DNA of 64,000 nucleotides from Gracilaria domingensis (taxonomy: Eukaryota; Rhodophyta; Florideophyceae; Gracilariales; Gracilariaceae). Position numbers and translations under genes: made by a program. Location of the stretch: the NCBI GenBank assembly GCA_022539475.1, contig VCMS01000287.1:1-64000 (forward strand). Reading direction: 5' to 3'. The notes below the pieces were generated by a model. It did not search any database and was not told where the DNA came from. It saw nothing but the letters and a program-made list of their open reading frames with translations. Shown here in pieces: positions 1 to 11,418 of the stretch. Position 1 is the stretch's first letter, and every line of letters starts with the position of its first letter.

Positions 1-1008
1 CTGGGACGATATGGAGGCTGAACTTTGATGAACTGCTTGTTGCAGGCAAGCCCGAGGCTGGTAAAGCCCTACCGGGAAATTTTGTTACCGGGTGTCATCG
101 GAAGAAAATGATCCGAGAACGGTGTTCACACATGAGAGACCGCGTTCTGCATCACGATCCGTGGCCAGACTTAACGAGTGGAGCCACGCCTGCTCATTCG
201 AGGTCAAAGCGACATCAGTTACCTCGTAAGGACAGTCCGATCACACCCACAAGTTGTGGTACCACACTCGCTGCAGACGAGGATCATACACCTTTCGCAT
301 TACGCAAAGTTAGGTGGCCACGCAGGTAGAAGAAAGTTGTACCTCACCTTGAGGAGAGACTTCTACTGGCCGCCATGGCGGTGGATTGTTACGCTACGGT
401 AGCTTCTGTGCCGATTGTGCGAGAATTCGCGTGAAACTCCGAAAGAATTCGAAGAAAGTGATACTATTCCTGCCAGGGTGCCGCTTGAATTTGTGGAATC
501 GATATTCTCGCACCATTGTTGACCACTCGGAGAGGCAATAAGTTCCTTCTCGTTATCACGGATCGGTTCTCGAAACAGGTTCGGACAGTACCTCTAAAGA
601 CGATCACCGCGTTCACAGTGCGCAGGCGTTCGCCACGCACTGGATCTTCGTGTACGGTCCTCCTGTGCAGTTATTATCCGATAACGGAAAGCAATTCGCA
701 TCCCGGTTCTTCCAGGATGTATGTCGCATCATGGACGTGAAGAACCTCTTCACGACCACTTACCATCCCCAATGTAATGAGCAAGTTGAACGGTACAACC
801 GTACGATGCTGGCATCTCTCCGTTCTTACGTTGCTGACCTCCCAAAAACATGGGACTTATACACCGACGCGTTAACCTTTGTGTACAACACGCAGGTACA
901 CAGGACTACTGTTGTTTCCCCATTCGAACTGGTTCTGTCACGGACACCCCCGCCATTGGCGTTAGAATCACAAGCTACTTGGACAGTTTCCCATCTGTGG
1001 GTGATTAT
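1..1008 (+). pseudogene. Element A: integrase part of Ty3/gypsy pol (left fragment)
   Basis: Fragments in successive frames give an integrase. A zinc-finger remnant around 315-375 reads HAGRRKLYLTLRRDFYWP. A piece around 520-610 carries LVITDRFSK. The catalytic core at 650-970 carries LLSDNG (second Asp) and HPQCNEQVERYN (Glu). Each change of frame is equivalent to one missing base. The gene does not end here: element B is inserted at 1008/1009 and the same reading continues at 11972. The 5' LTR, gag, protease and RT of element A lie left of the window. It is a transposon-borne integrase and not a host gene; as read it is inactive. Confidence 0.85.
1004..1008. repeat. Target site duplication of element B, left copy (ATTAT)
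   Basis: The five bases ATTAT directly before the 5' LTR recur at 11967-11971 directly after the 3' LTR. Five-base duplications are normal for Ty3/gypsy integrases. The two flanks join in frame as element A integrase. Confidence 0.85.
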
Positions 1009-1554
1009 TGTAAGATACTGTGCCGTGACGGTTGCAGTGGTGGCACTGTAAGGAAACCCGCTCGTCGGATGACATTGTTGTAGTAGATATAGTAGTAGTA
1101 GTAGTCCACGTGTATGCCGGTGGCAGCTAGTGCCCCGTGATCGGTAAGTCGTACACGTGTGGCGACGCCGGACGAGGTATTTATTTTCGCCAGCTCGGCT
1201 GTAGCCACCATGACAGTAAACCAAGGTGCTTCCTACTAGGTTCTTCGTCTTGTTTCCCGTGGCACGGATCCTAAGTCGTAGTAGGAACCCAGCTTGTCTA
1301 AGACCCGCACAGGCTGTTCTGCGGCGATATCACTACCGTTGCACCGGCTCTCTGGCTAGGCGCGTGGTACCTTTCTGGACTGCGCGTGTCTCCGTACTCG
1401 GTTTCACCACAGAGTGCCGTGGACTACTCCGCACCTTCAACGACCGTCTTTTCCGACTCGGCAGCTCACACGGCCTTACACCCCGTGTGCCGCGCATCCA
1501 CACCACCGTTCCCGGACATTCTCTTGAGTAGTCGCTCGCGCGCACTATCTCACA
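1009..1554 (+). repeat. 5' LTR of element B (546 bp)
   Basis: Starts TGTAAGATACTG and ends CTATCTCACA. It matches 11419-11966 along its length; the only difference I noticed is a 2-bp GT slip (CACGTGTGG here, CACGTGTGTGG in the 3' copy). Small ORFs inside it, such as 1226-1531, recur in the other LTR and are not genes. An AGTAGT-rich stretch lies at about 1080-1105. Confidence 0.92.
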
Positions 1555-1556
1555 AC

Positions 1557-1573
1557 TGGCTCTCCCGACTTAG
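1557..1573 (+). other. Possible primer-binding site of element B
   Basis: TGGCTCTCCCGACTTAG begins two bases after the LTR end and starts with the TGG expected opposite a tRNA CCA end. I could not assign the tRNA. Support is position and the TGG only. Confidence 0.45.
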
Positions 1574-2657
1574 AACGGTTTCTCGTGGAAGAATAGATTC
1601 GTTTTTGCCGTATCGGAAGTAAGGAGTAGCCTAAAAAGCTGCACAACCCCTCAAGTCTTCAAAGTCGAAGTCCTCTCGGCTCGACGAGCTTGCTCGTCCA
1701 AAGTCTGTTTCGGCTCGTGTGACTACCGGCAGGGCCGAATCGAACCCACCTGCGCTCTCTCTGCCGCCCCCGCGTCGAACAGTAGCCGCAGTGAGCCGCA
1801 AGGACTCGTACCACAAGTGGATAACCCGGAGCGTTTGCTCCGCCGCACCGGAGAAGCACCCCAGAACACGGAAGTTGGAAGAGGAGAACCCTGGACCAGC
1901 ACCTCGTGTGCAGACCCGTGGCCCCGAATCGGCAATTCTCCGCCCATGTTAGACGCAGCGACCGTCTCGGATTTTGCCTCCCTCCTACCCCAGTTAGAGA
2001 GGTGGTTAACGGAGGAACTCTCTAATCGTTGCCTGTTCAGGTAGACAGTGTCCTTGAACAACGGGTCCGGTCCGGTATAGAAACGCAGCTCCCTGTGATC
2101 GTGGAGACTGTGTCCACCCGTCTTCGGAATGCTTCGGTTGTAACCGATGTGGTGGTTGAAACCTGGTGGAAAGTGAAGTCGCGAACCAACTCCGCAGGCA
2201 TCGCCTACTGCCTGCTGGATCATACCCTCAACCTCCACTCGCAAGGGAATGTGGTGCAGCAACTTGGTCACCCCGACAGGGCAACTCGCGCTGAACCCTC
2301 AAGGGATGAAGTATACAATGCGGGCGGCCTCCCCGTGATGGGCAGATCGCGGTGGGCACGTCGAACGTCGGTCGAAACCCGAGGTTGGAAGGGCTCCTCA
2401 ATGAAGCAGATACCATTCGAGGCACGTCGAACCCCTTACCGGCTCGGATGGAACCCGAACTCGGATGGCCTCCTCCACAATCAGAACTTGTGCGGGGCAC
2501 GTCGAACGTCGATCCAGTTCTGGTACCGGATTCGGATGGCCTCCTCCGCATAGGGAGACTGCGCGGGGCACGCCGAACGTCATCCCGAACCCGGACAAAA
2601 AGAGCGTAACAAAAGAAGAACCGTAATAGGAAGCGTCGAGGTCGCGTCATACTCGTT
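1574..2657. other. Element B leader with repeats
   Basis: No convincing domain is visible. The most notable content is four spaced copies of a GGCACGTCGAAC-type core at about 2357, 2421, 2497 and 2567 (the last is GGCACGCCGAAC), about 65-75 bp apart. In one frame these give repeated RGTSN peptides within 2352-2609, which may be the low-complexity start of gag. Short ORFs elsewhere in the leader have no recognisable product. Confidence 0.5.
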
Positions 2658-4044
2658 ATGGAAACTCCGACTCCGATACCGACTCGGAGCATTCTGACTC
2701 TGATTCGAGTCAATCCAGTGATACGGAAGACGAATCTGATGTCTCCCGTATCCGGCGAATCAAGCCGGAACAATCGGGAGTTCGCCAAGGTCCTGAGCTT
2801 CAAGACCTACCGCTTGATGAACGGTTCCGGAAAGTACAATGCTAAAGTGGCCCGGACAGTCGCGAAGTCCGCTAAACGGATGGCATTGCAGATTCCCGAG
2901 AAGTTCAGTGGGAACGATCCGATCACGGTCCTCAAGTTTCTCAGTGCGTTTAAAACCGCATGCAACCAGAACGGCATTCATGAAGGAGCTGCAGTCTGGC
3001 TCTTTCAGTTTTTCACATCCAGCTCGGCTTTAGAGCTCGTCAAGAACCGTATCTCGGGCGAGTCAGGAGCCGTGGATTCGGATGAGGACGATGAGCTTCA
3101 ACGATCCTACCGGAGGTCGTGAACCATCTCCTGGAGACGTACGCTACTGACGAAGTCATCGCGGAAGCGTATCACGATATAACAACTTATCGGCAGAGTT
3201 CCGGAATTACGGAAAGTGAATTCTCGGACCGCTTGTGGAAGAAGAATCTCCGCTGCGGTAACATATTCACTGATTCGCGTTTGAAGGCTTTATTCGTGGA
3301 AGGTTTACTACCAGCGATCCGCGCTTCGGTCCGCAATCATTCTGCAACACACCCGAAGATCGGATTCAGGCAGTTGGTACTATTTGCAGAAGGTCTAGGA
3401 GATACTCACCGTGGCGGAAAGAAGGTTCATTCCACGATCGAGAAAGCCCGTGACGCACGCAAGTCGCGTACGCGAGCTCTCCTTACCGAAACGGATACTA
3501 GTACGGAGTCCGGAGTAGTAGAAGACCAGGCTGGAGAAGGCCCTAGCAGTGTTGCCCTCGCCGAGCGTCTCCTTCCCGTCGATACCAGCGACAAGTACCG
3601 CTTCACCTTCCCCAGATGGGTCAGAGCACGATGCCTTCAACACCGTACTCGGCATACCAAACCCCTCGACAATCCTTTGACCCGAACCGGAACCCAGCAT
3701 GTCGTTTATGCTTGTCAACTACCCGCCCTTGCTGCGAGTGGATGCCTGCCGAAGTCCGGAACAAGTTGCTCCAGCAACGTGAGCAAATTACACCCATCGG
3801 GTTGATGAAGGTTATTTCCGCCGTCGGATGCCATTTACTGGAGGCCAGGGACGTCGACCCGGTAATGTCGGTAGCCAGGGAAGTCGCGCCGACAATAGCG
3901 CTCCGATCCCCGGAAGTTCTCAACCAGCCAATAGAAGTCCCCGCCGTTCGGCCTTTATCCTGGAGGAGGAAGAACCACATCATCCTGAAGAGGAGGAAAA
4001 CGCTCAGCAGGACGCGTAGAGGCGCCGCGCCCTGTCAAGGATGA
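2658..4044 (+). pseudogene. Element B gag (frameshifted)
   Basis: The part at about 2840-3090 reads as a retrotransposon gag capsid region (IPEKFSGNDPITVLKFLSAF). It continues in another frame from 3119 (NHLLETYATDEVIAEAYHDI, then SDRLWKKNLRCGNIF). The switch near 3100-3119 is equivalent to one missing base. A third piece at 3616-4044 is low-complexity with a few Cys (ACRLCL) but no clean CCHC knuckle; it ends in an acidic stretch read in the 3828-4019 frame. Gag would form the particle that packages the element RNA. As read it cannot be made in one piece. Confidence 0.7.
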
Positions 4045-4099
4045 CAGCCTCAATGGAGGTCCAGCCGTTGACGGAAAGCCGTTGCGGAGAAGGACTCCA

Positions 4100-4380
4100 T
4101 CATGAAGTGTTGAACTTGTTCTGGACACAGGAGCATCCCCAAACCTGGTACACACCCGCGCTTTACCGCCCGGATGGGAGTCTCAGTTATTACCGATCAA
4201 GGCTCCCCGTGTATCGGATTGCGTCCAACCGTTCGATGAATATTCTCGGCGTAATACCCCTGGATATCCGACTCGGTAACTTGAAGGTACGGATCCGGTT
4301 TCTTGTATCTTCCAACCTGGCAGTGGACTGTATCCTGGGCAGCAATTCTTTATAGATCGATACATCACAGCGATCTACCC
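4100..4380 (+). pseudogene. Element B aspartic protease remnant
   Basis: The retropepsin active-site signature LDTGAS is encoded at 4121-4138. A matching downstream part (VDCILGSN) is in a different frame near 4320-4350, so at least one indel lies between them. The role would be cleavage of gag-pol. Between here and RT the sequence is scrambled. Confidence 0.65.
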
Positions 4381-4835
4381 CGGGGAAGCGGAAATTTCTT
4401 CTACAACTGCACCCACGCCGTGCCCTTCTTGACGCACAAAATTGTTCTCGAGATGGGTAAGGCGCATCCCCGCTCGCATCCCAGACACACGGCAATCACA
4501 GGAAGCTTCGTGTCGCTCGCTCCATCAATGCTCCCTCCTATGTCTGGAGACGGCCTGTCTTGGTTCAACCGTATACAAGTGGAATGGTTTACTTACAGAA
4601 CGAGATTCAAACCGTTCGCTCGGAACTTGGCAACTACTGGGCAAATTGGAGTGATGGAAAAGTTCCTTCGCCGAACCGGCGCATTCCATGTATTGGGTGG
4701 CCACATGAGCGACCGACCACAACTCTATCGAAAAACACCGTAGTCGGCGCGAAGCTGCAAGACCAGGCCGCCGCTGCTCTTTTCTCCATCACCAAAACCC
4801 CACTAGCACACAAGTCGACGAGGACGTCGACAGCC

Positions 4836-4848
4836 CTAAGAAGGGGGT
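4836..4848 (+). other. Polypurine-tract-like copy upstream of RT
   Basis: CTAAGAAGGGGGT, the same motif as the 3' polypurine tract at 11404-11417 but with five G instead of six. It lies between the protease and RT regions. It may be chance or another plus-strand priming site. Confidence 0.4.
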
Positions 4849-4969
4849 ACAAAAGACGAGATTGAGTCACCGGAAGCGGACTGGACATCGACAGTGCACA
4901 TCGGTGAAGAGTACGAGCCGCCACAGCGATAACGATGCATTCAGCTGCTTTCCGAGTACGCCTGATATG

Positions 4970-5650
4970 TGGGACGCGACACTTGGGAACAATGGGCGCA
5001 AAACATCGGATTGAACTAGATCGCTGATGCCGTCCAGTGGCACCAAGCCGCTCCTACCGATCCGGTCAGAAGGCCCGAGAATGGGAGAAGGAGGCAAATC
5101 ACAAGATGTTGAGGGAAGGAGTAATTGAACCGCTGTCGTGCCAGAGGGTGGGCTCACCCCCGTCGTCATCGCCTTGAAGAAGGATTGGCTTCCTGCGGCT
5201 TTCTGCATCGATTACAGAAAGCTTCAACGCCGTCACAGTTCGCTCGACTCCCTTACCCGATACCTCCCAGTTCGCCCTTGTTTTATTTTGCTTCATAAAG
5301 ACGTATGGACTGAATGCTATTGATTCACTGCGGCGACTAGACGCTACCGAGTGTTGTTCGCCTACCCTTGACGGCCAAACCAGGGACGGACACTTGGGAA
5401 GCAATCGTGGCGCAAATACACTGCGGATTGAATCGATCTGATGCACGTCCAGTGCAACCAAGCCCCTAGCCGATCCGGTCAGAAGGCCGAGAATGGGAGG
5501 AGGAGCAAAATCACCAAAGATTGAGGGGAAGGAGTAATTGAACCTGGGCCGTCAGCATGGTGTCGTCGACTCTTACCCCCCGATATCCGACGGATGGATG
5601 AATGCATTGATTCACTGGGAGACGCAAGAGTGTTCTCTACCCTTGACGCC
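4970..5650 (+). repeat. Imperfect tandem duplication over the RT start
   Basis: A stretch around 4980-5125 recurs at about 5390-5536: for example TCCGGTCAGAAGGC at 5061 and 5474, an offset of 413. A later stretch around 5245-5375 recurs in shorter form at about 5567-5650. The first copy holds the beginning of RT (FCIDYRKL near 5200) and the second lacks it. This rearrangement removes the N-terminal RT fingers from the long ORF that follows, so element B RT is probably not functional. Confidence 0.6.
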
Positions 5651-8611
5651 AACTCGGGTATTGGCAAGTGGAAATAGACAAGCCGATAGGGACAAAACTA
5701 CTTTCACCTCCCACGTGGGTCTCTACCGCTTTATTCGGATGCCATTTGGTTTGAAGAACGCCCCTGCGACGTTTCAAAGAGCTATAGATGTCATCCTGAA
5801 TAAGGTTCGTTGGCAATTTGCTATCGTGTATCTCGACGATGTCATAATCTACTCGAGCTCCGTCACGGATCATTACCGACACCTAGCTAAGGTACTTGAT
5901 CTACTCCGAGAAGCCGGAATAACACTGAAGTTGAAGAAGTGCTTCTTCTTCCAGTCAGCAGTTGATTACCTGGGACATGTGATCCGACCCGGGAAGCTTC
6001 AAGTGGCGTCGAAGACTTGTGACGCTGTGACAAAAGCTAAACCACCACGGACACAGACCGAGCTCCGGGCGTTCCTAGGTCTCTCCAATGTCTACAGACG
6101 CTTCGTGCCGAACTTTGCAAGGATCGCCCACCCGCTGAACCGGAAGCTTGAGAAGGACCAACCTGTCGACCTCGAACCGTTTTCGGAAGAAGATATGGAG
6201 GCGTTCGAAGAACTGAAGAAGAGGCTCACCTCCTCTCCAATTCTATCTTTACCGAAACCCGGAAAGCCCTACATCTTGGAGACGGACGCCTGTGACCGTC
6301 AAGTCGGATGTACTCTGCTACAGCAGCAAGAAGATGAGAAAGACTACCGCCCAATCGGATACTGGAGCCGTTCGTTAACCGCGCTGGAAAGGAACTACAG
6401 CACCTCTGAGCGACACTGCCTGGCCATCGTATGGAGCATGCTACTTCTAAGGCCATACCTGGAAGGACAACGTTTTGTAGTTCGAACGGATCACAACGCT
6501 TTGCGCTGGCTCCTCAATATAACCGACGCTACGGGAAGACTCGCGAGGTGGCGTCTACGCCTCGCAGAGTTTGACTTTGAGGTACACTACCGACCCGGCA
6601 TAAAACATCTTCCTGCCGACGCAGTGTCACGGATGCCGACCGACGGAAATGATGAGACGCCTTTGGAGGATGAAATCCCATGCCTGTTCATAGAAGAGAT
6701 GGAGACCGACACGGACTATGTTGTGGCAGATATCCTCGTTAACGGAGAAGTCATCAAGGACGCGCTGATCAACTGGCCAACAACCACCGATGACGGTGAG
6801 CCCTTGCATGTATTCACAACCGTCCCGGAGCAACCTGACGTCACTCCGATAACGGTTGAAGAGTTCATTGCCGCCCAGGCGAGGGACCCTTTCTGCAAAG
6901 CTAAGGCCGAATCCGTCGGAGATCCTAAGTCCAGTTTGACTACAACCGTCCCGGGATACTGTGCAGAATATCACCGATCGACGGAGCAGTACAGAGAGTC
7001 GTACCGGAGTCCCTACGGGAAAGAGTTCTTGAACTCGCTCATTTCCAACGCTTGGCTGGACACCCCGGTGCAATCAAGATGTACTACACCCTACGTCGGG
7101 ATTTCTACTGGCCACTCATGTCGCAGCATGTATTTGAGACCGTCTCTCGGTGTGAACCGTGTCGAGCCGTTCGCGGAACTCATTTCAGGAACCAAAAATA
7201 CTTGAAGTTGTTCCCGGCAACGGGTCCCTTCGAGTTTGTGGCCATGGACATACTCGGACCATTGCCGAAAACCGGACGCGAGAAGAGATACATATTGGTG
7301 ATAACGGACCGCTTTACTAAGCTCACTCGAGCCATACCGCTGTCGGACACGAAGGCCGCTGATATCGCTATCGCGTTCCTCGAGAATTGGGTCTACCCTT
7401 ACGGGATTCCTACTTACCTCCTCACCGACAATGGCCCGCAGTTCGTCGCCAAGTACTTCGAGTCGCTCTCTGCTGATCTCGGTATTACGCACGCTCTCAC
7501 GACGGCATATCATCCGCAGACAAACGGGCAGGCCGAAAGGTTCAATAAGGTTTTGGTGAACCGCTTGCGGCATTACGTAGCAGAGCACCAGAAGGACTGG
7601 GATAAGTTGGTCCAGCCGTTGGTGTACGGGTACAACCTGCAGGTTCACCGCTCAACCGGATTCACTCCCTTCGACCTCTCTCTTACGCGGCACCCTCCCG
7701 GGATCGTGCTCGACGAGCCTACGTCAGCTCTCCCGCAAACGGCATCTCTCCACCCGACAACGGCTGAGACCCGTCGCGTAACACGGGCCCGAATATCGGA
7801 ACTAATCAAGCTAGCCTACACCAAATTAGGCAAAGCGCAGGAGCGCTACAAAGCGTCCTTTGATTCCCGGATACGGTACACTCCAACCTTTAAGGAAGGG
7901 GATATGGTTTACTTGGACGCTCCGCCTCGGAAGAAGAATTCAACTGAGTACGAGGATATCGTCAAGAAACTGCTGCCGGCTTCGGAAGGTCCGTATAAGG
8001 TCGTTCGTGTTACCGACACTACTGTCACACTGGATATTGACGGGTTACACGATATTGTTAGTATTGACCGAGTGACGGCGGCGCCCGCTCCTGTTTCCGA
8101 GGAGAGCGCAACCCCCGCCCCCGTCACCGATTCTAGTTCCGAATCGGCCACCCCTCCTATTTCCGAAGAGAGGGAAAATATGGCTGATAAAACCAATAAT
8201 GGAAGAGCCGCTACGGAACCGAACGCTCGCCCAGAAGCGCCGCACTCGGAGGCCACGCCTGCACAGCCGCTGGAAGAACCCGCTCCGGTTGAAGACAGTA
8301 CCTCCGATACGCCGCTCGCTGCACACGCGACTCCGCCTACATCTCAGCCGACCACGGCTTCTACTCACCCAGAGACGGAAAAAGAATGGGTCGTGGAGAA
8401 GGTCACCGGCCACGGTACAGCCGAAGACGGTGAGGAGCTCGTAGGAGTGAAGTGGTACGGTTTCAAGAAGTCTACGTGGGAACCGAGGCGCAACATTCCA
8501 CACAAGTTTGTAGAACGGTACTTCCGACGAACGGCTCGCGAGGACGCATCGCAACCTAAGAAGGGGGGTACGAAACGCCAAACACGGAAGCAAAGAATCC
8601 TGAAACGGTAG
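5538..8611 (+). pseudogene. Element B pol: RT, RNase H, integrase, chromodomain
   Basis: Two overlapping frames, 5538-7205 and 7052-8611. RT has IVYLDDVIIYSSS (catalytic DD) near 5830. RNase H follows, with ETDACDRQVGCTLL near 6275 and RTDHNALRWLL near 6485, ending at LPADAVSRM. The integrase zinc region (HPGAIKMYYTLRRDFYWP, then CEPCRAVRG) starts near 7055. Its core has DILGPLP, LLTDNGPQF and NGQAERFN, the D,D,E triad. The C-terminus has a Ser/Pro/Glu-rich linker and a chromodomain (VGVKWYGFKKSTWEPRRNI) at about 8430-8530, expected to bind modified histone and guide insertion. The frame change near 7050 equals one lost base. The N-terminal RT part is disrupted by the duplication just upstream. 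Confidence 0.88.
8556..8569 (+). promoter_or_regulatory. Internal copy of the polypurine tract (possible central PPT or recombination scar)
   Basis: CTAAGAAGGGGGGT here is identical over 14 bases to the true 3' polypurine tract at 11404-11417. It lies inside the last codons of pol. A central PPT inside pol primes a second plus-strand start in HIV and Ty1. Alternatively it marks where an ancestral 3' end was, before the antisense module was added. Confidence 0.5.
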
Positions 8612-9334
8612 TCCGCCTCCAACATTCCAGAAGCGTTTCTCCGAATCCCGGCATTGGAAATCGACAACAGCTGGCGCGGGTTACTATTGTGCTCACCATC
8701 ACATTCATGAAGCACAGAATGTAACAACAACATTGAGAAACAACCCGTATATCGGAACAGATTGAGAAAAAAGCAACCCGGACAGCTTTACAGCAATGTG
8801 CTCAACGCGAGGCACACACGGGGGCGCCCAGCATGGACGCGGCACACGCGGTGGCGCAAAGCAAGGACGCGATGCACGCGGCGGCTCCCAGCAAGGACGC
8901 GTCACGCCACGGAGAGCGACAGTACCATGCGCGCATGCTCTCTAGGCCCGTATACAGCAGGGAGCGCCTGGAAGCGCCAGAGGCTACTTGCAAGGATAAT
9001 CAAAATATTTATTGGGGAAATTACCCCTCCGCAAACGGTCAAAAACGGCGATTACTTGTTTGCCCGATATCTCGGAAACGAAGCCGTTTCAGAGGCTGAA
9101 AACACGCGATTTGCGCTCCTGGCGCGCTCAAAATACTTAGGATTTTTTGAGTGCCAGCGCGCGCGCCCTACGCGTATTACTGGCAACCGATTCGGCTACT
9201 AAGCGCACAATGGATGCATCTCAGTACGGCATTCTTCGAAAAATCAATCGTTTATTTCGTGTACATCGCTGTGCATTGCTTTGCGCAATGCAACCAAATT
9301 TGATCACGCAGTCGAGCTTGAGGTCCAGAAACAG
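8612..9334. other. Element B spacer between pol and the antisense ORF
   Basis: No coding region is recognisable. It holds three 30-bp tandem units (8811-8900). It also has an AT-rich patch near 9000-9015, which would lie just beyond the 3' end of the antisense ORF and could supply transcript-end signals for it. Confidence 0.5.
8811..8900. repeat. Three 30-bp tandem repeats
   Basis: Units 8811-8840, 8841-8870 and 8871-8900 share the pattern G[GA][CT][AG]CAC[AG]CG..GGCG/CT then AGCA[TA]GGACGC. They are GC-rich and diverged from each other by several bases. Confidence 0.8.
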
Positions 9335-11304
9335 CTACGATGGCGGAACGTCCTTCGCTTCCGGTATTGGAGACTGCGGTGGCGTGACCGTTGGGTACAA
9401 AGCAAGTTCTGGTTTGAGTGCTTCGCCCGTCCATGGCGCCAATCGAAACGTATCTGTCACATCCTCAATGAGGCTTGCTTGCGCCCCTTGGAGGATACCA
9501 TCCATCGCGTTGCACATGTCGTTGTGGACATCTATCGCACGCCTTGCAAACCGGTCACGGAACTCGCTGAACTGGCTCGCGTACTCTCGCAATCGAGATG
9601 CGCTCCCAGCCCATTCTTTGGCCCGTTGGAGAGCCTGTACCGCACTATTGGATCGCGGCAAACCGAGCCTCTCGCACTCATCATTCAGCGACTGCAGCGC
9701 AGTGGCAACAGCCGCATCGGTCTCATCTTCATCCGCTGTCTCGGGCTTGTTTGTGTGAGGAAGCTGTAGACTCGAAGGCTGCCCATTCTTGTCGGCTCCT
9801 GCTGCGACTTGCGTCCTTTGAGCTTCATTTTCTGGAGCTTCGATGTTCGGACTTGAAACTGGAACTGCAGTTTGAACGTCCTCCGTATTGCCTTCCAAAA
9901 CGGATTCTTTCGGGAAGACCTGCGCAGCCGCAGTTATGACCGGATCAGAATCAAGCAGCACTGAGCGAAGAACAGGACCGAGGTGCCCACCAGGTAGTGA
10001 CTCCTTTACGAACCCTGCCGCCCTCGGAAAGTATAGTTGAACGCTCTTCCTAGGAGCATCCATCCATTCCGCCTCGGGAAGGTACGGAGGGTTGTGCAAG
10101 TACTCTTTCCCATCATCTCGCATCGCAGGATGTCGAGGGATGTCCGGAAAACTGTCGGAGTCGTAATCATACCAAAGAAAGCCCGGTCTTGGAGTCCTGT
10201 CCCAATCGATCTGACAGACGTAGTCAAGGAGAGAATCCGCTTCGGAAGCCTTGAACTCCGTTCCTCGAACAATGTTTTGAACCCCGACGTCACGGATTAA
10301 ACGCACTAGCTCAGGTGGGAGGCGAAAGAGACGCCCTGCGGGGCAATTCAAATCACGATCGTGATCAAGTCTCCAGTCGCTAAACTTGAGCTGCATGCGC
10401 ATACCGTATCGGGCGGCAAAAAGAAAGCTCAGGAATGCCAAGACGATCCACTCCGCGTTCAGTACCTGCCACGCAAGGGTGGCAAGGCGGTTCTCGGTCA
10501 GTAACAACGCGGAAAAGTAGGAGATGATTGGTGGCGTCGGCACGCAGAGATACCGGCTCACCGCGAAGACACCCGATTCCGGAATTGTGACATAACGACC
10601 TTGGCGCAAAGGGCGAAGCAGATCATGGAATTCTTGGTTGTGCCAAGAGAAGAAGAAGCCATGGCCGTCCCGGATGCGAGCTTCGGTGCTAACGTCATCG
10701 CCCCAGTGGTCTCGATTCGAGAAGAAGTATATCTCATCGAACGGCGGTGTCCACGCTACCAAGCCGTGGATGTTATGACCAGGAGGAGGGAAGTGTCCTA
10801 CGGCAACCGAAACGGAGGGATCTCCAAACTGAGCGCGAAGCAGGAGTAGTATCGCGACCAGGCGGCTTTGGTTTTCTCGCTCCGGCAGACAACGGACCCA
10901 TGGCATATCCGTTGGAAGACCAGGATCCAGGCGGACACCGATGTCGGATGAAGAGGATTAACTCGCATGTGGGCCCACCGCGCTTTCCAGGCACCATCAC
11001 GGAGGCGTTTGTTGCTGGAGAAGTACCCCCTTTCGGGATTCGATGGTATTGCTGCAAACCGCTGAGCGTCGAAGAATTCCCCGCCAAGGGATACATAATG
11101 ATTAACCGAGTACGGTAGTGCCACTGAGCGCGCGCCAACTCGGTTGCGGTTGCCTAAGCGTCGATGCTCAAACTCCGTATCCGGACTTACCCATTGGTTA
11201 CCAATCTGAGGCATAGCTGTGAGGAACCGTTGCGGAGGAGGAGACAGGATTTGTTTAGAAAAGCAAGAGCTGGCGGCACCGGAAGTCGGAAGTTTTATGA
11301 GCAA
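9335..11304 (-). pseudogene. Element B antisense ORF: uncharacterised retrotransposon accessory protein
   Basis: Read against pol, a 523-codon frame (10906 to 9335) is preceded by 11304-10798 in another frame; the switch near 10900 equals one missing base. Joined length would be about 656 residues. No known domain is recognised. The middle holds WVRC, then SRLVAILLLL, FFFSWHNQEF and YLCVPTPPIISYF. The C-terminal half is acidic, Ser/Pro-rich, with a predicted helical stretch (ECERLGLPRSNSAVQAL and on). The ORF at 62768-64000 aligns with the N-terminal half (FIRC.., RRLVDIL, MFLFHNVEY, WLEVPTPPVLAYF), so it is conserved as protein between elements. It lies between pol and the 3' LTR, the place where some plant Tat-type elements also carry antisense ORFs. 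Function unknown. Confidence 0.72.
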
Positions 11305-11403
11305 AAAAAAACAAGGCGAACTGGGTGGGGCACTGTATGATGTAGATCCCGAAATCGGGTTTAGCGTTTTTGAGGGAATCGTTGTCCGAGGACGGACAAC
11401 AAG

Positions 11404-11418
11404 CTAAGAAGGGGGGTC
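11404..11418 (+). promoter_or_regulatory. 3' polypurine tract of element B
   Basis: CTAAGAAGGGGGGTC ends exactly where the 3' LTR begins (TG at 11419). It serves as plus-strand DNA primer in LTR elements. Confidence 0.85.

Noticed and set aside
1226-1531. 101-codon ORF
   Set aside because: It lies within the 5' LTR and is repeated exactly in the 3' LTR (11638-11943). LTR sequence, not a gene.
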